NCBI GenBank assembly: GCA_029582165.1
Contig: CM055877.1
Location: 43,411,249 to 43,475,248 of the forward strand
DNA length: 64,000 bases
Direction of reading: 5' to 3'
Source of the DNA: Portulaca oleracea
Taxonomy: Eukaryota; Streptophyta; Magnoliopsida; Caryophyllales; Portulacaceae
The notes below the pieces were generated by a model. It was given only the letters and a program-made list of their open reading frames with translations. It was not told where the DNA came from and made no database searches. This document shows positions 20,659-28,990 of this stretch, piece by piece (the first letter of the stretch is position 1; each line of letters starts with the position of its first letter). The translations under genes and the position numbers were made by a program.

Positions 20659-21684
20659 ATCCTAGGGATGGCAGTCAAGTCCGAATCCGAAGCGAATCCG
20701 ATTCGCTCCGACGAAAAAATCCGAATTCGAATTCGACTAAAAAAACTCTGAATCCGAATCCGATTAAAAAAATCCGACTCCGATTATAATTGGGGCGGGT
20801 ATGGAGGTGACCACCTTCGATCCGATTAAGTCCGATTAAGTCCGATTATAATAATTAATATAAAAAATGAAAAATAAATAAAATTAAAATGACCGATTTT
20901 TTTTTATAGTAGATTGTAAAAGTTTATGTTTTTTCTTTTTTTAAAAGGGAAATCGTGTATTACTATTAGTCATTAGGGTTTCATTTCATGAATTTCACTT
21001 CACCTGCCCTGCGCGTCCCAGCCCCCGCCCCCTAGGCTCCCATCGTCCCCTTCATTTCACTGCCCTCTTCTGTTCTTCACCTGCGCATTCCAACGCCCAG
21101 GCTCCCATCCTAGTGTCGTTACCACCATCATCCACCACCTTCACTTCACCGCCTTTGATTTCTTCTTCCGAGTTTCGAGTTCTGAGTTCAACGTCGTTAC
21201 CACCATCATCTCCAATTCAGTCTCCTCTGACCTTTGTCCTCTCTACCTCTCTTTGTCTACAGCTGTCGTCTGGCCCCGTCTCCTCTCCTCTCTCAGCTGA
21301 CTCTCCTCTCTCTGTCTCAGCCGACCGCGGCACCGCCTCACGACACCCGACCGTCGCACCCCCTCACGACACTCGACCGCGACGTTAGGACCACCGCACA
21401 CAAACATTTTTAAGAATTATTGTTGGTGTTTTATTTTAATAAATATGATATATAATCAGAGATAATCGGAGTTAGAAGTAATCGGAGTCGGAGGAAATCA
21501 TTTTATGGAAATGTATAACAGATAATCGTTTACCTCCGACTCCGATTAGCTCCGATTGAATTTGGATTTGGAGGTCCTCCGACCTCCGATTAATCGGATT
21601 CGGAGGTGGACCTCCACCTCCGATTATTAATTGGAGCGAAGGTGAAGGTACCTACCTCCGATTCACCTCCGACCCATTGCCATC
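20659..21684. mobile_element. hAT-like non-autonomous DNA element inside the copia element
   Basis: About 1.03 kb between near-identical 8 bp sites ATTCCTGA (20651-20658) and AATCCTGA (21685-21692). Ends carry GGATGGCAGT on the left and, inverted, TGATGGCAAT on the right, similar to the known CAGGGATGGCAA-type hAT ends. Subterminal DNA is packed with repeats of TCCGAT/TCCGAA on the left and CTCCGATT on the right, partly inverted copies of each other. The middle (20990-21390) is GC- and CT-rich and holds a short Ser/Pro-rich frame with no known domain. No transposase. Confidence 0.68.
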
Positions 21685-22040
21685 AATCCTGAGTTCAGTA
21701 CATAGACTACATGGTCTGTTGTAACTTTGGAGCGCGTCAAACGTCTTTCGTAAAAGTAGGCTATAAAGGCGGTGTTTGGGTTACAGTTGGATCATGTGAG
21801 AATATGTATTTGAACAAGATGGCATTATCCTCCCTATTGGGGACTGTTGTCTCGTTGGCCATTCGGTGAGATTGGACTGAAAATGCTTGGCCGAGCTCAG
21901 ATGAATCAATAGTTGATCATCTGCCAACTCGGAGATCGAGGAACGTTCGGGTCTTACATAAGGATGACTTTAGCTTAACTTATCCGAACTAGAGACAGTA
22001 AGTGACAAGGGAATTCAAGGAATCAAACACTTGTTGGACA

Positions 22041-22050
22041 AGTGGGAGAT
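22041..22050 (+). other. polypurine tract of copia element
   Basis: AGTGGGAGA, directly before the 3' LTR start TGTTCAGAATG. Confidence 0.85.
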
Positions 22051-22894
22051 TGTTCAGAATGTCCCGACAATGTTCGATATACACGGAGATTAAACCAAAG
22101 TAATATAGTAATTATATGTCTTGCTAGAGACCTCTATAATTAGTAATTGAATATGTTTAAATTACAACTATATTATTTGGTCCTACCACTGGGTCACACA
22201 AGTCAGTGCCCTGGATGAATGTATGTAACCTAAGTGATATTGTATCACGTTTAGGAAAGTTGGAAATTGATTTCTGTAAGAAATCAGCCCAACACGGACC
22301 GAATTGGGTTCAACACGGACCGTGTTGACCCAACACGGTCCGTGGTGTCCATTGGCCAAGTTAATGGACTTTCTGGAGACCAACACAGACTGTATTTATT
22401 CAACACGGACCGTGTTGGGCCTAAGAAATCCGCCGTTGCGTTAAGTCGGCCCTTTAGGGTTTTGAACCCTTTCCCTAGGTTTTCTAAACACAATATAAAG
22501 GGGTCTCTGGGAGAAATTATTCAATACCAATTGCCTAAGACTCTTAGAGAGATACCAGGGTGATTTCCTGAGTTCCTCTCTCTTTTAGTTTGCATTTCTT
22601 GTTTCAGGAAACATTCTCTGTTTCCGGAAACATTCACATATACCAAATACATACATCTTAGATTGAGATTCGTCTCGATCTAGCAATCGGGTTCCCGGAG
22701 TGCTGCGTGGACTTTTCAGTAGAGGGTTTCAACATTGGAATCTAGAAGGTCAACCTCTTCTTCAGCCGGAATTAGCGATCAGGTATAATTACTAAAGCCT
22801 CTGCAATTGTTGTGCTTAATTGTTTATAACCGTTATGAATATTGCACCAATTAATTTGTATCTGTTTAGGAAATAGATAACCTAAAACCTAACA
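22051..22894 (+). repeat. copia 3' LTR
   Basis: 844 bp, matching 13242-14104. Palindromes are kept at 22290 (half degenerate), 22311, about 22331 and 22401. One is degraded at 22381 (CAACACAGACTGTATTT), and the 5' LTR has one more unit near 13539. An in-frame-looking 98-codon frame at 22267-22563 is a chance reading of this LTR. Confidence 0.92.
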
Positions 22895-23234
22895 GAAACA
22901 GCAGGCTTCCATTCTCAGCAACAGTTCAATGAGTCCACAGCAGCCACCAGTCCACCAACATCAGCCATCCAGGCTTGCTACACCTTGGTAAGGCAAGTCC
23001 TGCCCAGCATAACCACTCATTTTGCCAGCATTGGTCATTCAGAACAATTCCAGTTCCCAGCAGCATCAGTCCAAGCAAGCATCTTTCTCAATTTTGTATC
23101 TTTCAATTGAGTGAGATTCAGCAAGAGGTCCCCAGGAGTTTTTGTTCCTTGAAATGAATTTTCCAAGGACAAGTCAAGTTCTAGCATGATCGAGCAAGGA
23201 AGCATTAAGTTGCAGGCACCAGAAACAGACAATC
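22895..23234 (+). repeat. 3' LTR of element C, second fragment
   Basis: Resumes the C LTR immediately after the GAAAC duplication and matches 7376-7720 up to AAACAGACAATC. There element H begins. Confidence 0.9.
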
Positions 23235-24320
23235 TGGAGCGTGGCGCGGTGGGAGATATTGAAGACTTAGCTTGAGTTGTTGTTGTAGAAGAGATGAGAG
23301 AAATCCATAAGCAATAGAATAAGGGAAGAAAGATGAACATCTCAATCACCCATGGTTGAACTTCTCAACAATAGCCTTGAACTTGAATAATAACAAGAAT
23401 AATAACCAAAATCAACCAATATCAATAACCTTGAACACCAAAGGGATTGGATATGACCTTGGATAAAGGAGATTCCACCACCAAAGCCTAACACCCCACC
23501 ATGACCATCATAAAGGAAGAATCCACCAAATGATCAATAAAGGAATGACTAGAAACACCACCATTAATCAATGGATAAAGTAATCTAGATTTTGAGAGAA
23601 AACTTAGGGAAACCCTAACCAATGCATAAGCATGTTCATAATCATCAAAAGCTCCTGGAAAAACGTGCTAACAAGCTATTTATATTAAAACAGGAATTTA
23701 GGTTAAAAACAGAACAAAATTATGAAACAGCGCGTCCGTCACAGAAGGATGTCTCGGGCGAGCCAAAACTGGCTCGGGCGAGTCCTTCGTCTGTCATTGA
23801 CTGTGCGGCGCAACAAATCAAGGTAGAAGGTGGCTCGGGCGAGCCATGCTTCTGGGCAACTTTTCCCTGCCGACTTTAAACGCGTATAACTTCTTCATCC
23901 GAACTCCATTTTATACCCGTAAGATATCGTTGGAAAGCTCTCAGTGTGTACTATAAGTTCCCAAAATTTGAGACTCATCAGAGTTGTATTAAAGGAGTTA
24001 TGACCCAAAGTGTGAAGGCGCGTCCATTCCGACAAACCCACGCTGACTCGTTTGCGCTTATTCTTTCCGAAGGACTCCGAACCCTTTTAAAGGCCCAAAG
24101 TAGGTCCCGATGAGGACACGTAGCTCCACTCCCATGGTCCCATTTGAAGTGGATGCCACACCCGATGCCGATTATACCAAGCCTCCAGGGTCCCGGGTCC
24201 ACCTTAAAATGCACCCCACACCCGACCTTGAAGTGAGTTCGCTCGTGATTCTCAAAGGTAGTGTGGGAAGGTTTTGCAAACACATAATTCGAAGTTTGGG
24301 TCCTCGCCTGATACACTCCA
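23235..24320 (-). repeat. 3' LTR of element H with palindromes
   Basis: Terminal inverted words TGGAG/CTCCA bound a 1086 bp segment. It contains three copies of a GGCTCG-GG-CGAGCC palindrome at 23751, 23771 (20 bp apart) and 23832. Further on in minus-strand direction is a TATA-like ATATAAATAG at 23685-23676, 66 bp from the nearest palindrome. Confidence 0.75.
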
Positions 24321-24766
24321 TACTCCCCTTCTTGAAAAAGAGTTGCCCTCAACTCTTGGGAGTAAAAATCGAGGCCCTCTCCACAACTTGGCACCCTAGA
24401 GCTCCAAACATCCCGACCGCCATGAACAATCACACGAGGGATCCAACAAGCTTCGAAACCCACTATGTATCCATCATCCAAATAAAAGAAGCAGGTTGGA
24501 GGCTTGTTTTGTGGAGGTGAGGGGTTAAGGGACGGAAAAGGGAATTTTTGTGGTGTTTGGGAACTCTCATTCTCACTTGGGTCACTACAAGGTAATGAAA
24601 AAGCCAAAGGTAGCTCGTCCTGAGCAAGAGCGCACTTTTCCCGTGTTTCGCTCAACATGAGAAGGTTCCTCAACTCACTTCCCACCCAAGTTTTGTTTTT
24701 GTGGTTTAATGGTGGTTTCATAGGCATAGGAAGGACACGGTGTAGGAAACACCAAATGAGGGGCAT
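24321..24766 (-). pseudogene. C-terminal region of element H
   Basis: The frame reads CFFYLDDGYIVGFEACWIPRVIVHGGRDVWSS and then LDFYSQELRATLFQEGEYG just before the purine tract and LTR. The phrase before the LTR resembles the end of gypsy polyproteins (LRTNLFQEGGDD). It indicates descent from an autonomous element with RT and integrase deleted. Confidence 0.6.
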
Positions 24767-24784
24767 AAGGGCATCAACATAGCT

Positions 24785-26017
24785 TCAGGGTAATGAAAGC
24801 ATCAATGGTGTAACGAACAATGACAAATTCGATATCCCAATAGACTCCTCGAACAACCAACGACGACCAAACAAAATGTACGACCCATTCAGCGAGCTCA
24901 TATCACAACATCCAACAGTCACAAAAGACTCTTCATACAACTTATCATGCCAACAATCACTCTCAAACAACAAATTTCTTCCAAGTAACAAATGTGATTT
25001 AGTCAAAGACTCCAAAGTATATCCACCATTGATTTTAGTTAGAGAGTCTTGGATTACCTCTTCGTTCGCAATGAGAAGATCATAAGTGACCAAACCGTGA
25101 GAGGTGATGGTGACGATTTCATCGTTGCTTGGCTCCTCAAAAAACGATGTTGATATGATCATCGGGGTTTCTTGTGGGGTTTCTTCAAATTGGCTTAGTT
25201 GGAGAACATGGTGCAGCTCCTCTTCTTCCTCTTGGCATGGAGCTTTCTCAAGCTCACTATGTACTTCAAGTAGCTCAAGAGGTTTCCCTTCAACGGCCTC
25301 AATGACAATAACCCCGTTCATTGAACTTTTCTCTTTCTCAACGTTTTTCTCATCAACACCTTCTACCATGTCACATGTATACTCATCCACACCAAAAGAT
25401 TCCTCAACCCAAGCTTCAACCATAGTCATTGTCAGACATTGCGAAGCATCGTGTCCCACACGTCTACATTTGACACATTTTTGGAACGTAAAGGTCGTTA
25501 GTGGGGAACAGTGGAATGACTTTTCCCAGGAGGAATCATCTCTTCTTCTTTGTCCATCAAGTGATAAAATGAGTTCATGGTCTCACTTGTAAGTACTAGG
25601 CAAGAATCGTCGATTCATTAATCACTTTAGCTTTGTCCATGAGGTGACTTTTGCTCGACCCTCCTTAACTCTTTGTGCCTTGACATTCTCAAACCAAAAG
25701 GATGCAACCTTGGTGATTTTCAATCTCACAATCTTATAAGCCTTCTCATCATCATACCCCTTGGTCTCGAAGATCCTATCCATCAGTTGGATCCATTCAA
25801 TGTAGTCATCCGGGTCAGTGGAGCCGTTGAATTCGGGGATGTCAATTTTAACGTCTTGGAAGTCGTCACGAGGGTGTTGATCATGCACATTCCGACGAAT
25901 TTGGTGTTGTGGAGAGCCTCTAGCATCGTCACTCGACTCAAAGTTTGGAGGAGGACGGATAGGGCTTTGTGCACGCCTCCGACGTTCAACTTGCCCGCCG
26001 GCGTTGTCTTGCATCAC
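24785..26017 (-). pseudogene. gag and zinc-knuckle region of element H
   Basis: The minus-strand frame 26017-25622 gives the retrotransposon gag fold: DVKIDIPEFNGSTDPDDYIEWIQLMDRIFE and YKIVRLKITKVASFWFENVKAQRVKEGRAKVTSW. After a gap in another frame, CVKCRRVGHDASQC (about 25490-25440) is a CCHC knuckle. Then a 224-codon frame (25459-24785) is acidic, ending in LLLGR-like words that recall a decayed protease segment. Stops lie between the pieces. Confidence 0.78.
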
Positions 26018-26088
26018 AAAGTGTTCATTTGTGCCGCAATCTCCAGAAGAGTCCGCTCGATGTTAGCGTTATGATTCTCAAGAAAACT

Positions 26089-26253
26089 TGTGGTGTGCCT
26101 GTATCAGAGTGAACACAAGTCTATCCTTTTAATTCCTTGTTGGGTTGTCATCTATTCCAGCTAATTGCATTCAATTAGCAATAGCAGTGTGTGTGATTAT
26201 GTGTGGTGTTTTGTAAGTTCAACACTCTGATCTTTATGAGCTTGCATACATCG
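26089..26253 (+). repeat. 3' LTR of element C, last fragment
   Basis: Matches 8323-8497 (TGTGGTGTGCCTGTATCAGAG ... CTTGCATACATC) with a 14 bp deletion (TTTGTTTAAAGTCA missing). It ends at the CTAAC duplication. Confidence 0.88.
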
Positions 26254-26824
26254 CTAACGACCGCGAAAAACTCACACCCACACCCATTCCTTCCTCTCAA
26301 TCATCAATTTCATTTCCCTTCTCCCTCCATTTTTTGAATCCATGCCCTAATTCTTCTCTTTGCTGTGCAAAATCTACTGTTGGGTTCCATTTTCGCCCAA
26401 AATCTGGCCAGGCGTGCGACATTTCAGCAAGCTTTCATCCTTATAGCAAGTGAGGTGACTACTGTTGTTATTGTGTGAAATTTAATTCATTCTCACATGC
26501 TTTGTGTTGGATTTCTTGTGTTTGTGCTTTGTGGTTGGCAATACATGCGCATACACACTTGTTTCACTGGGTATTGATTGCTGTGCGTTAAACGGCTCGA
26601 TTTAGCCACTGCATTTGCAATTTCTTCAAAGTATTCATCTTTTGCTGCTGAAACTTAGCCTTCACAGTCCCAAATTGAGGTAACCTTCTGCCATTATTAG
26701 TGATTTCGATTTTTCAAGCTCACCTGGTTTGTTCTCGTGTTGGATATTTTAATTTCTTTGAGATTAGGGCACCCAGTGAGTTTATTTGGTGGAATTACAT
26801 TGCCAAGTTTTGCTTTTGTTCATC

Positions 26825-27730
26825 ATGAGTGGAAGGAATAAGCGTTCACGTGTTGAAGAGACTCCTTCATCACAATCAGGGCCATCCTCATTCACGAAGG
26901 AACGTTACCGAGCGCAACCGGCCACACTAATCCAGTGTGATCCTAATGCAGATGGGATTTTACGGAATGATGAGCATAGACAACGTTATGAAGCGCTCCA
27001 AGCACGGAAGGTATGTGCACTGGACATTTATGATGTGACAACAGTAGAAGTCGTCCATTGCAAATCAAGCTTCGACTACGTTATTCGCACCTTAGGGTCG
27101 GAGGTATTCATCACAATCGACGAATCGATTGTGGACCAACCCGTCCTTGAGTTCTTGAGTTCCTTGAAGGTTCACAAGGATGGCAAGGATGACGCATATT
27201 TTGAATACCGAGTCTCCAACAAGGATAAGCGGTGCACCGTGAAGAGTCTATGCCAAAGGTTGGGTTTGCCCGATGATGGAAGGTACTATGAGAGGTGCGA
27301 GAACTTTGATGAAGAAAAGGCAATGCAAGCCTTGACATGTTGGAGGAGGATGGATCTTGGCATGAGAGATGGAAACCCACGGTATCATTGCCCCCGTAAC
27401 TCTAAGGGGCGTGATTTTCGCAATCTAGCTGTCCAAATCCTTCATAGGATCGTGACGAGTTCGGTGTTCGGGAGAGATGATGGACGCCCCAGAGTTCGGA
27501 AAGACGATCTCTTCGTGATCTACAATGTTGTGAGGGGTAAACGAGTCAACATCGGCTCCTATATTTTACATTGTCTCCGGGAGATTAGCACGGAAGCCCG
27601 ACCTACTACCATCGGGATGGGGCATATCATTTGCCACTTCCTCGTCCAAGAAGGTTTCCGGAAATACTTGAAGAAGTGGAATCCACGCTATCTTCCAGAT
27701 CCTATCGATAGAGTACGCCGCAGAAAATGA
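26825..27730 (+). CDS. ATHILA ORF-1-like retrotransposon protein
   Basis: About 301 residues from ATG 26825 (an in-frame upstream extension to 26786 is less likely, because MSGRNKRSR is a natural basic N terminus). It has HRQRYEALQARKVCALDIYDVTTVEV, LEFLSSLKV, CTVKSLCQRLGLPDDGRYY and NIGSYILHCLREIS, which follow the known order of ATHILA ORF-1 family proteins (RYE-L--R-, a fold with LEFL-TL, then L---LG). Function is not known for the family; it is a structural or regulatory element protein. The frame is intact over its full length, unusual in this degraded stretch. Confidence 0.75.
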   Translation: MSGRNKRSRVEETPSSQSGPSSFTKERYRAQPATLIQCDPNADGILRNDEHRQRYEALQARKVCALDIYDVTTVEVVHCKSSFDYVIRTLGSEVFITIDESIVDQPVLEFLSSLKVHKDGKDDAYFEYRVSNKDKRCTVKSLCQRLGLPDDGRYYERCENFDEEKAMQALTCWRRMDLGMRDGNPRYHCPRNSKGRDFRNLAVQILHRIVTSSVFGRDDGRPRVRKDDLFVIYNVVRGKRVNIGSYILHCLREISTEARPTTIGMGHIICHFLVQEGFRKYLKKWNPRYLPDPIDRVRRRK

Positions 27731-28344
27731 ACATCCTCATGAAGCACTCGACTTGCACGATGCACGATGATAACAGAATGGAGATCCTTTTAGATCCGGA
27801 CCATGCCGAGCAATGGTTAGATGTCACTAATAGGAATAAATGGTCTTGTGGCCAAGAGCATGGTACCCATCCTAAGGTGGGAGGTCCGGATGTGTTTGAT
27901 GGTGAGGAGCAAGAGGAGGGCGATGAAGAGGAAGAGGAAGAAGGAGAAGATGAGGAAGAGGAAGAGGAGCATGCCGGCAACGGTGAAGCTAGTGGAAGTG
28001 GAAGTCAACCATGGGAAGCTTCACTTGGACATCTCAACTCTCAATTCGAGCAAATGAGAGTTGACCTTCGAGAACAACGGACTTTACTCCACAACCAGCA
28101 CAACTTATTGGAGAGCCAACAAGATTTGCTACGTGCCCAGCAAACCACACTCAACAATGTGCATGCACATGTCCAAAGACACGAGGAGTACTTTCAACAA
28201 CAAAGCCAGTACTGGCGTGGCTGGGGGTATTACTACTACTCTGTTAAGAACCATGCCCCGGCGCCGCCAGAGTATACAAACCGCCACTATCCTACCTACT
28301 TTCCTTATCATCCATATCCTCCCCCCGGAGGACCCGAGCAATGA
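27727..28344 (+). CDS. acidic coiled-coil protein of Athila-like element
   Basis: The ATG overlaps the stop of the preceding ORF (ATGA). 205 residues: a region with HPKVGGPDVFDG, a long Glu/Asp run (residues about 60-83), then a glutamine-rich coiled coil (FEQMRVDLREQRTLLHNQHNLLESQQDLLRAQQTTLNNV, residues 108-148) and a Pro/Tyr-rich end. No catalytic motif. It may be the C-terminal half of the ATHILA ORF-1 protein separated by a one-base frameshift; related proteins end in similar acidic, Gln-rich tails. Confidence 0.6.
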   Translation: MNILMKHSTCTMHDDNRMEILLDPDHAEQWLDVTNRNKWSCGQEHGTHPKVGGPDVFDGEEQEEGDEEEEEEGEDEEEEEEHAGNGEASGSGSQPWEASLGHLNSQFEQMRVDLREQRTLLHNQHNLLESQQDLLRAQQTTLNNVHAHVQRHEEYFQQQSQYWRGWGYYYYSVKNHAPAPPEYTNRHYPTYFPYHPYPPPGGPEQ

Positions 28345-28399
28345 ATTGTAAGTGTCCCCGCACCCACTTTATTCTCTTTATTGATTTGATTTACACTGA

Positions 28400-28990
28400 T
28401 AGTGTTAGAAAAGTGTGTGTGTGGGGGGGGGGGGGGTGCTTTATGGGGAAGGTTGGGGAAGTGTGTCGGTTAGTTTGGTTTTGTTGGGTTCGTCGTCCCC
28501 ATGGTTTGAGTTGTTTTGCTTTCATTGCTTCATCATTCGTAAGACCGGTTAGGAGAGTTGTTTCACCCTCAATTCCCGCCTCAAAGGGTGAGATTCGGGG
28601 TTGAGCTTAGCCAGTGTCAATGTATATGTTGTGCATTTTTTTTCAGTTTTCTTTAGTTTGTTCTTTAGCTAGCGTCTTATTTTTATTTTTTTTGTTTTTG
28701 TTCTTTTTCTTTTATGCATGTGAACATTCACACATAATATGATTTTTATTGTTTATTCCTAACCTATGGTGTGATGTTCTTCTAGATCGCGGATTGAGTT
28801 TGATCTAATTGAAGACCTCGAGGTGAGCTCTTTCCGTTCTCTTTGATGTGTATATATCTTAATCCATGTTGCATGCTTGATTTTCTTTTTGGTGGCGAAC
28901 CCCTTTGAGTGTCTGTGTTGGGATTATATTGCTGTTAGAGCCGTGTGGGCTCGGGCCGCCACCACTTGCTTGCTAATTGTTTTTTTTTGT
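28400..28990. repeat. left arm of large diverged inverted repeat (Athila-like 3' region)
   Basis: 28750-28990 (CTAGATCGCGGATTGAGT, GCATGCTTGATTTTCTTTTTGGTGGC, GTGGGCTCGGGCCGCCACCACTT) matches, inverted, 30290-30545. The G-run at 28415-28434 after GTGTGTGTG resembles the AAGTGTGGGGG tract found 3' of Athila coding regions. Non-coding. Confidence 0.72.

Larger units (their letters stand above)
13242..22894 (+). mobile_element. Ty1/copia retrotransposon, complete but degraded
   Basis: LTRs 13242-14104 (863 bp) and 22051-22894 (844 bp), both TGTT...AACA, flanked by perfect GAAAC duplications (13237-13241 and 22895-22899). A tRNA-iMet primer site TGGTATCAGAGCC lies at 14106-14118 and a purine tract AAGTGGGAGA just before the 3' LTR. 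Copia assignment comes from the order integrase (17740-18290), RT (19020-19500), RNase H (19900-20160) and from motifs DVCGPMSTSA and HGISLG. All coding is riddled with stops. An hAT-like element lies inside at 20659-21684. Confidence 0.92.
23235..26088 (-). mobile_element. non-autonomous gag-only LTR retrotransposon H (TR-GAG-like), 5' truncated
   Basis: On the minus strand it has a gag relic (about 26080-25620), a zinc knuckle (about 25490-25440), an acidic linker (25400-24785), a degraded C-terminal region and a purine tract (CAAGAAGGGGAGTA, 24334-24321). A 3' LTR follows at 24320-23235 that starts TGGAGTG and ends CGCTCCA. No RT or integrase is seen. The 5' LTR is missing, and at 26089 the host LTR of element C resumes some 600 bp further on, so a deletion removed both. 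The type resembles plant TR-GAG elements, which are mobilised by other elements. Confidence 0.72.
7162..26253 (+). mobile_element. chromovirus-like Ty3/gypsy element C, with nested insertions
   Basis: A 5' LTR (7162-8497), a tRNA-iMet primer site (8501), a gag-protease-RT-RNaseH-integrase region (8552-13099), a purine tract (around 13010-13022) and a 3' LTR that starts at 13023 with the same TGATGGAGACCC words as 7162. The 3' LTR is split: 13023-13241, then a copia element (13242-22894), then 22895-23234, then element H (23235-26088), then a last piece (26089-26253). Target duplication is TTAAC (7157-7161) against CTAAC (26254-26258), one mismatch. Stops, frameshifts and insertions make it inactive. 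Confidence 0.85.
26254..28860 (+). mobile_element. Athila-like element segment (E), coding for ATHILA ORF-1-like protein
   Basis: Non-coding leader (26259-26780), then two overlapping ORFs (26825-27730, 27727-28344), a G-run motif (28411-28434) and AT-rich 3' sequence. It may continue element F, since the C element is an insertion between 7161 and 26254. The proteins belong to Athila-type gypsy elements. LTRs of E are not recognised. Confidence 0.68.

Noticed and set aside
23978..24520. Host genes on both strands around 24.0-24.5 kb
   Set aside because: The minus strand gives retroelement C-terminal phrases directly before a purine tract and LTR; the plus frame is its shadow.
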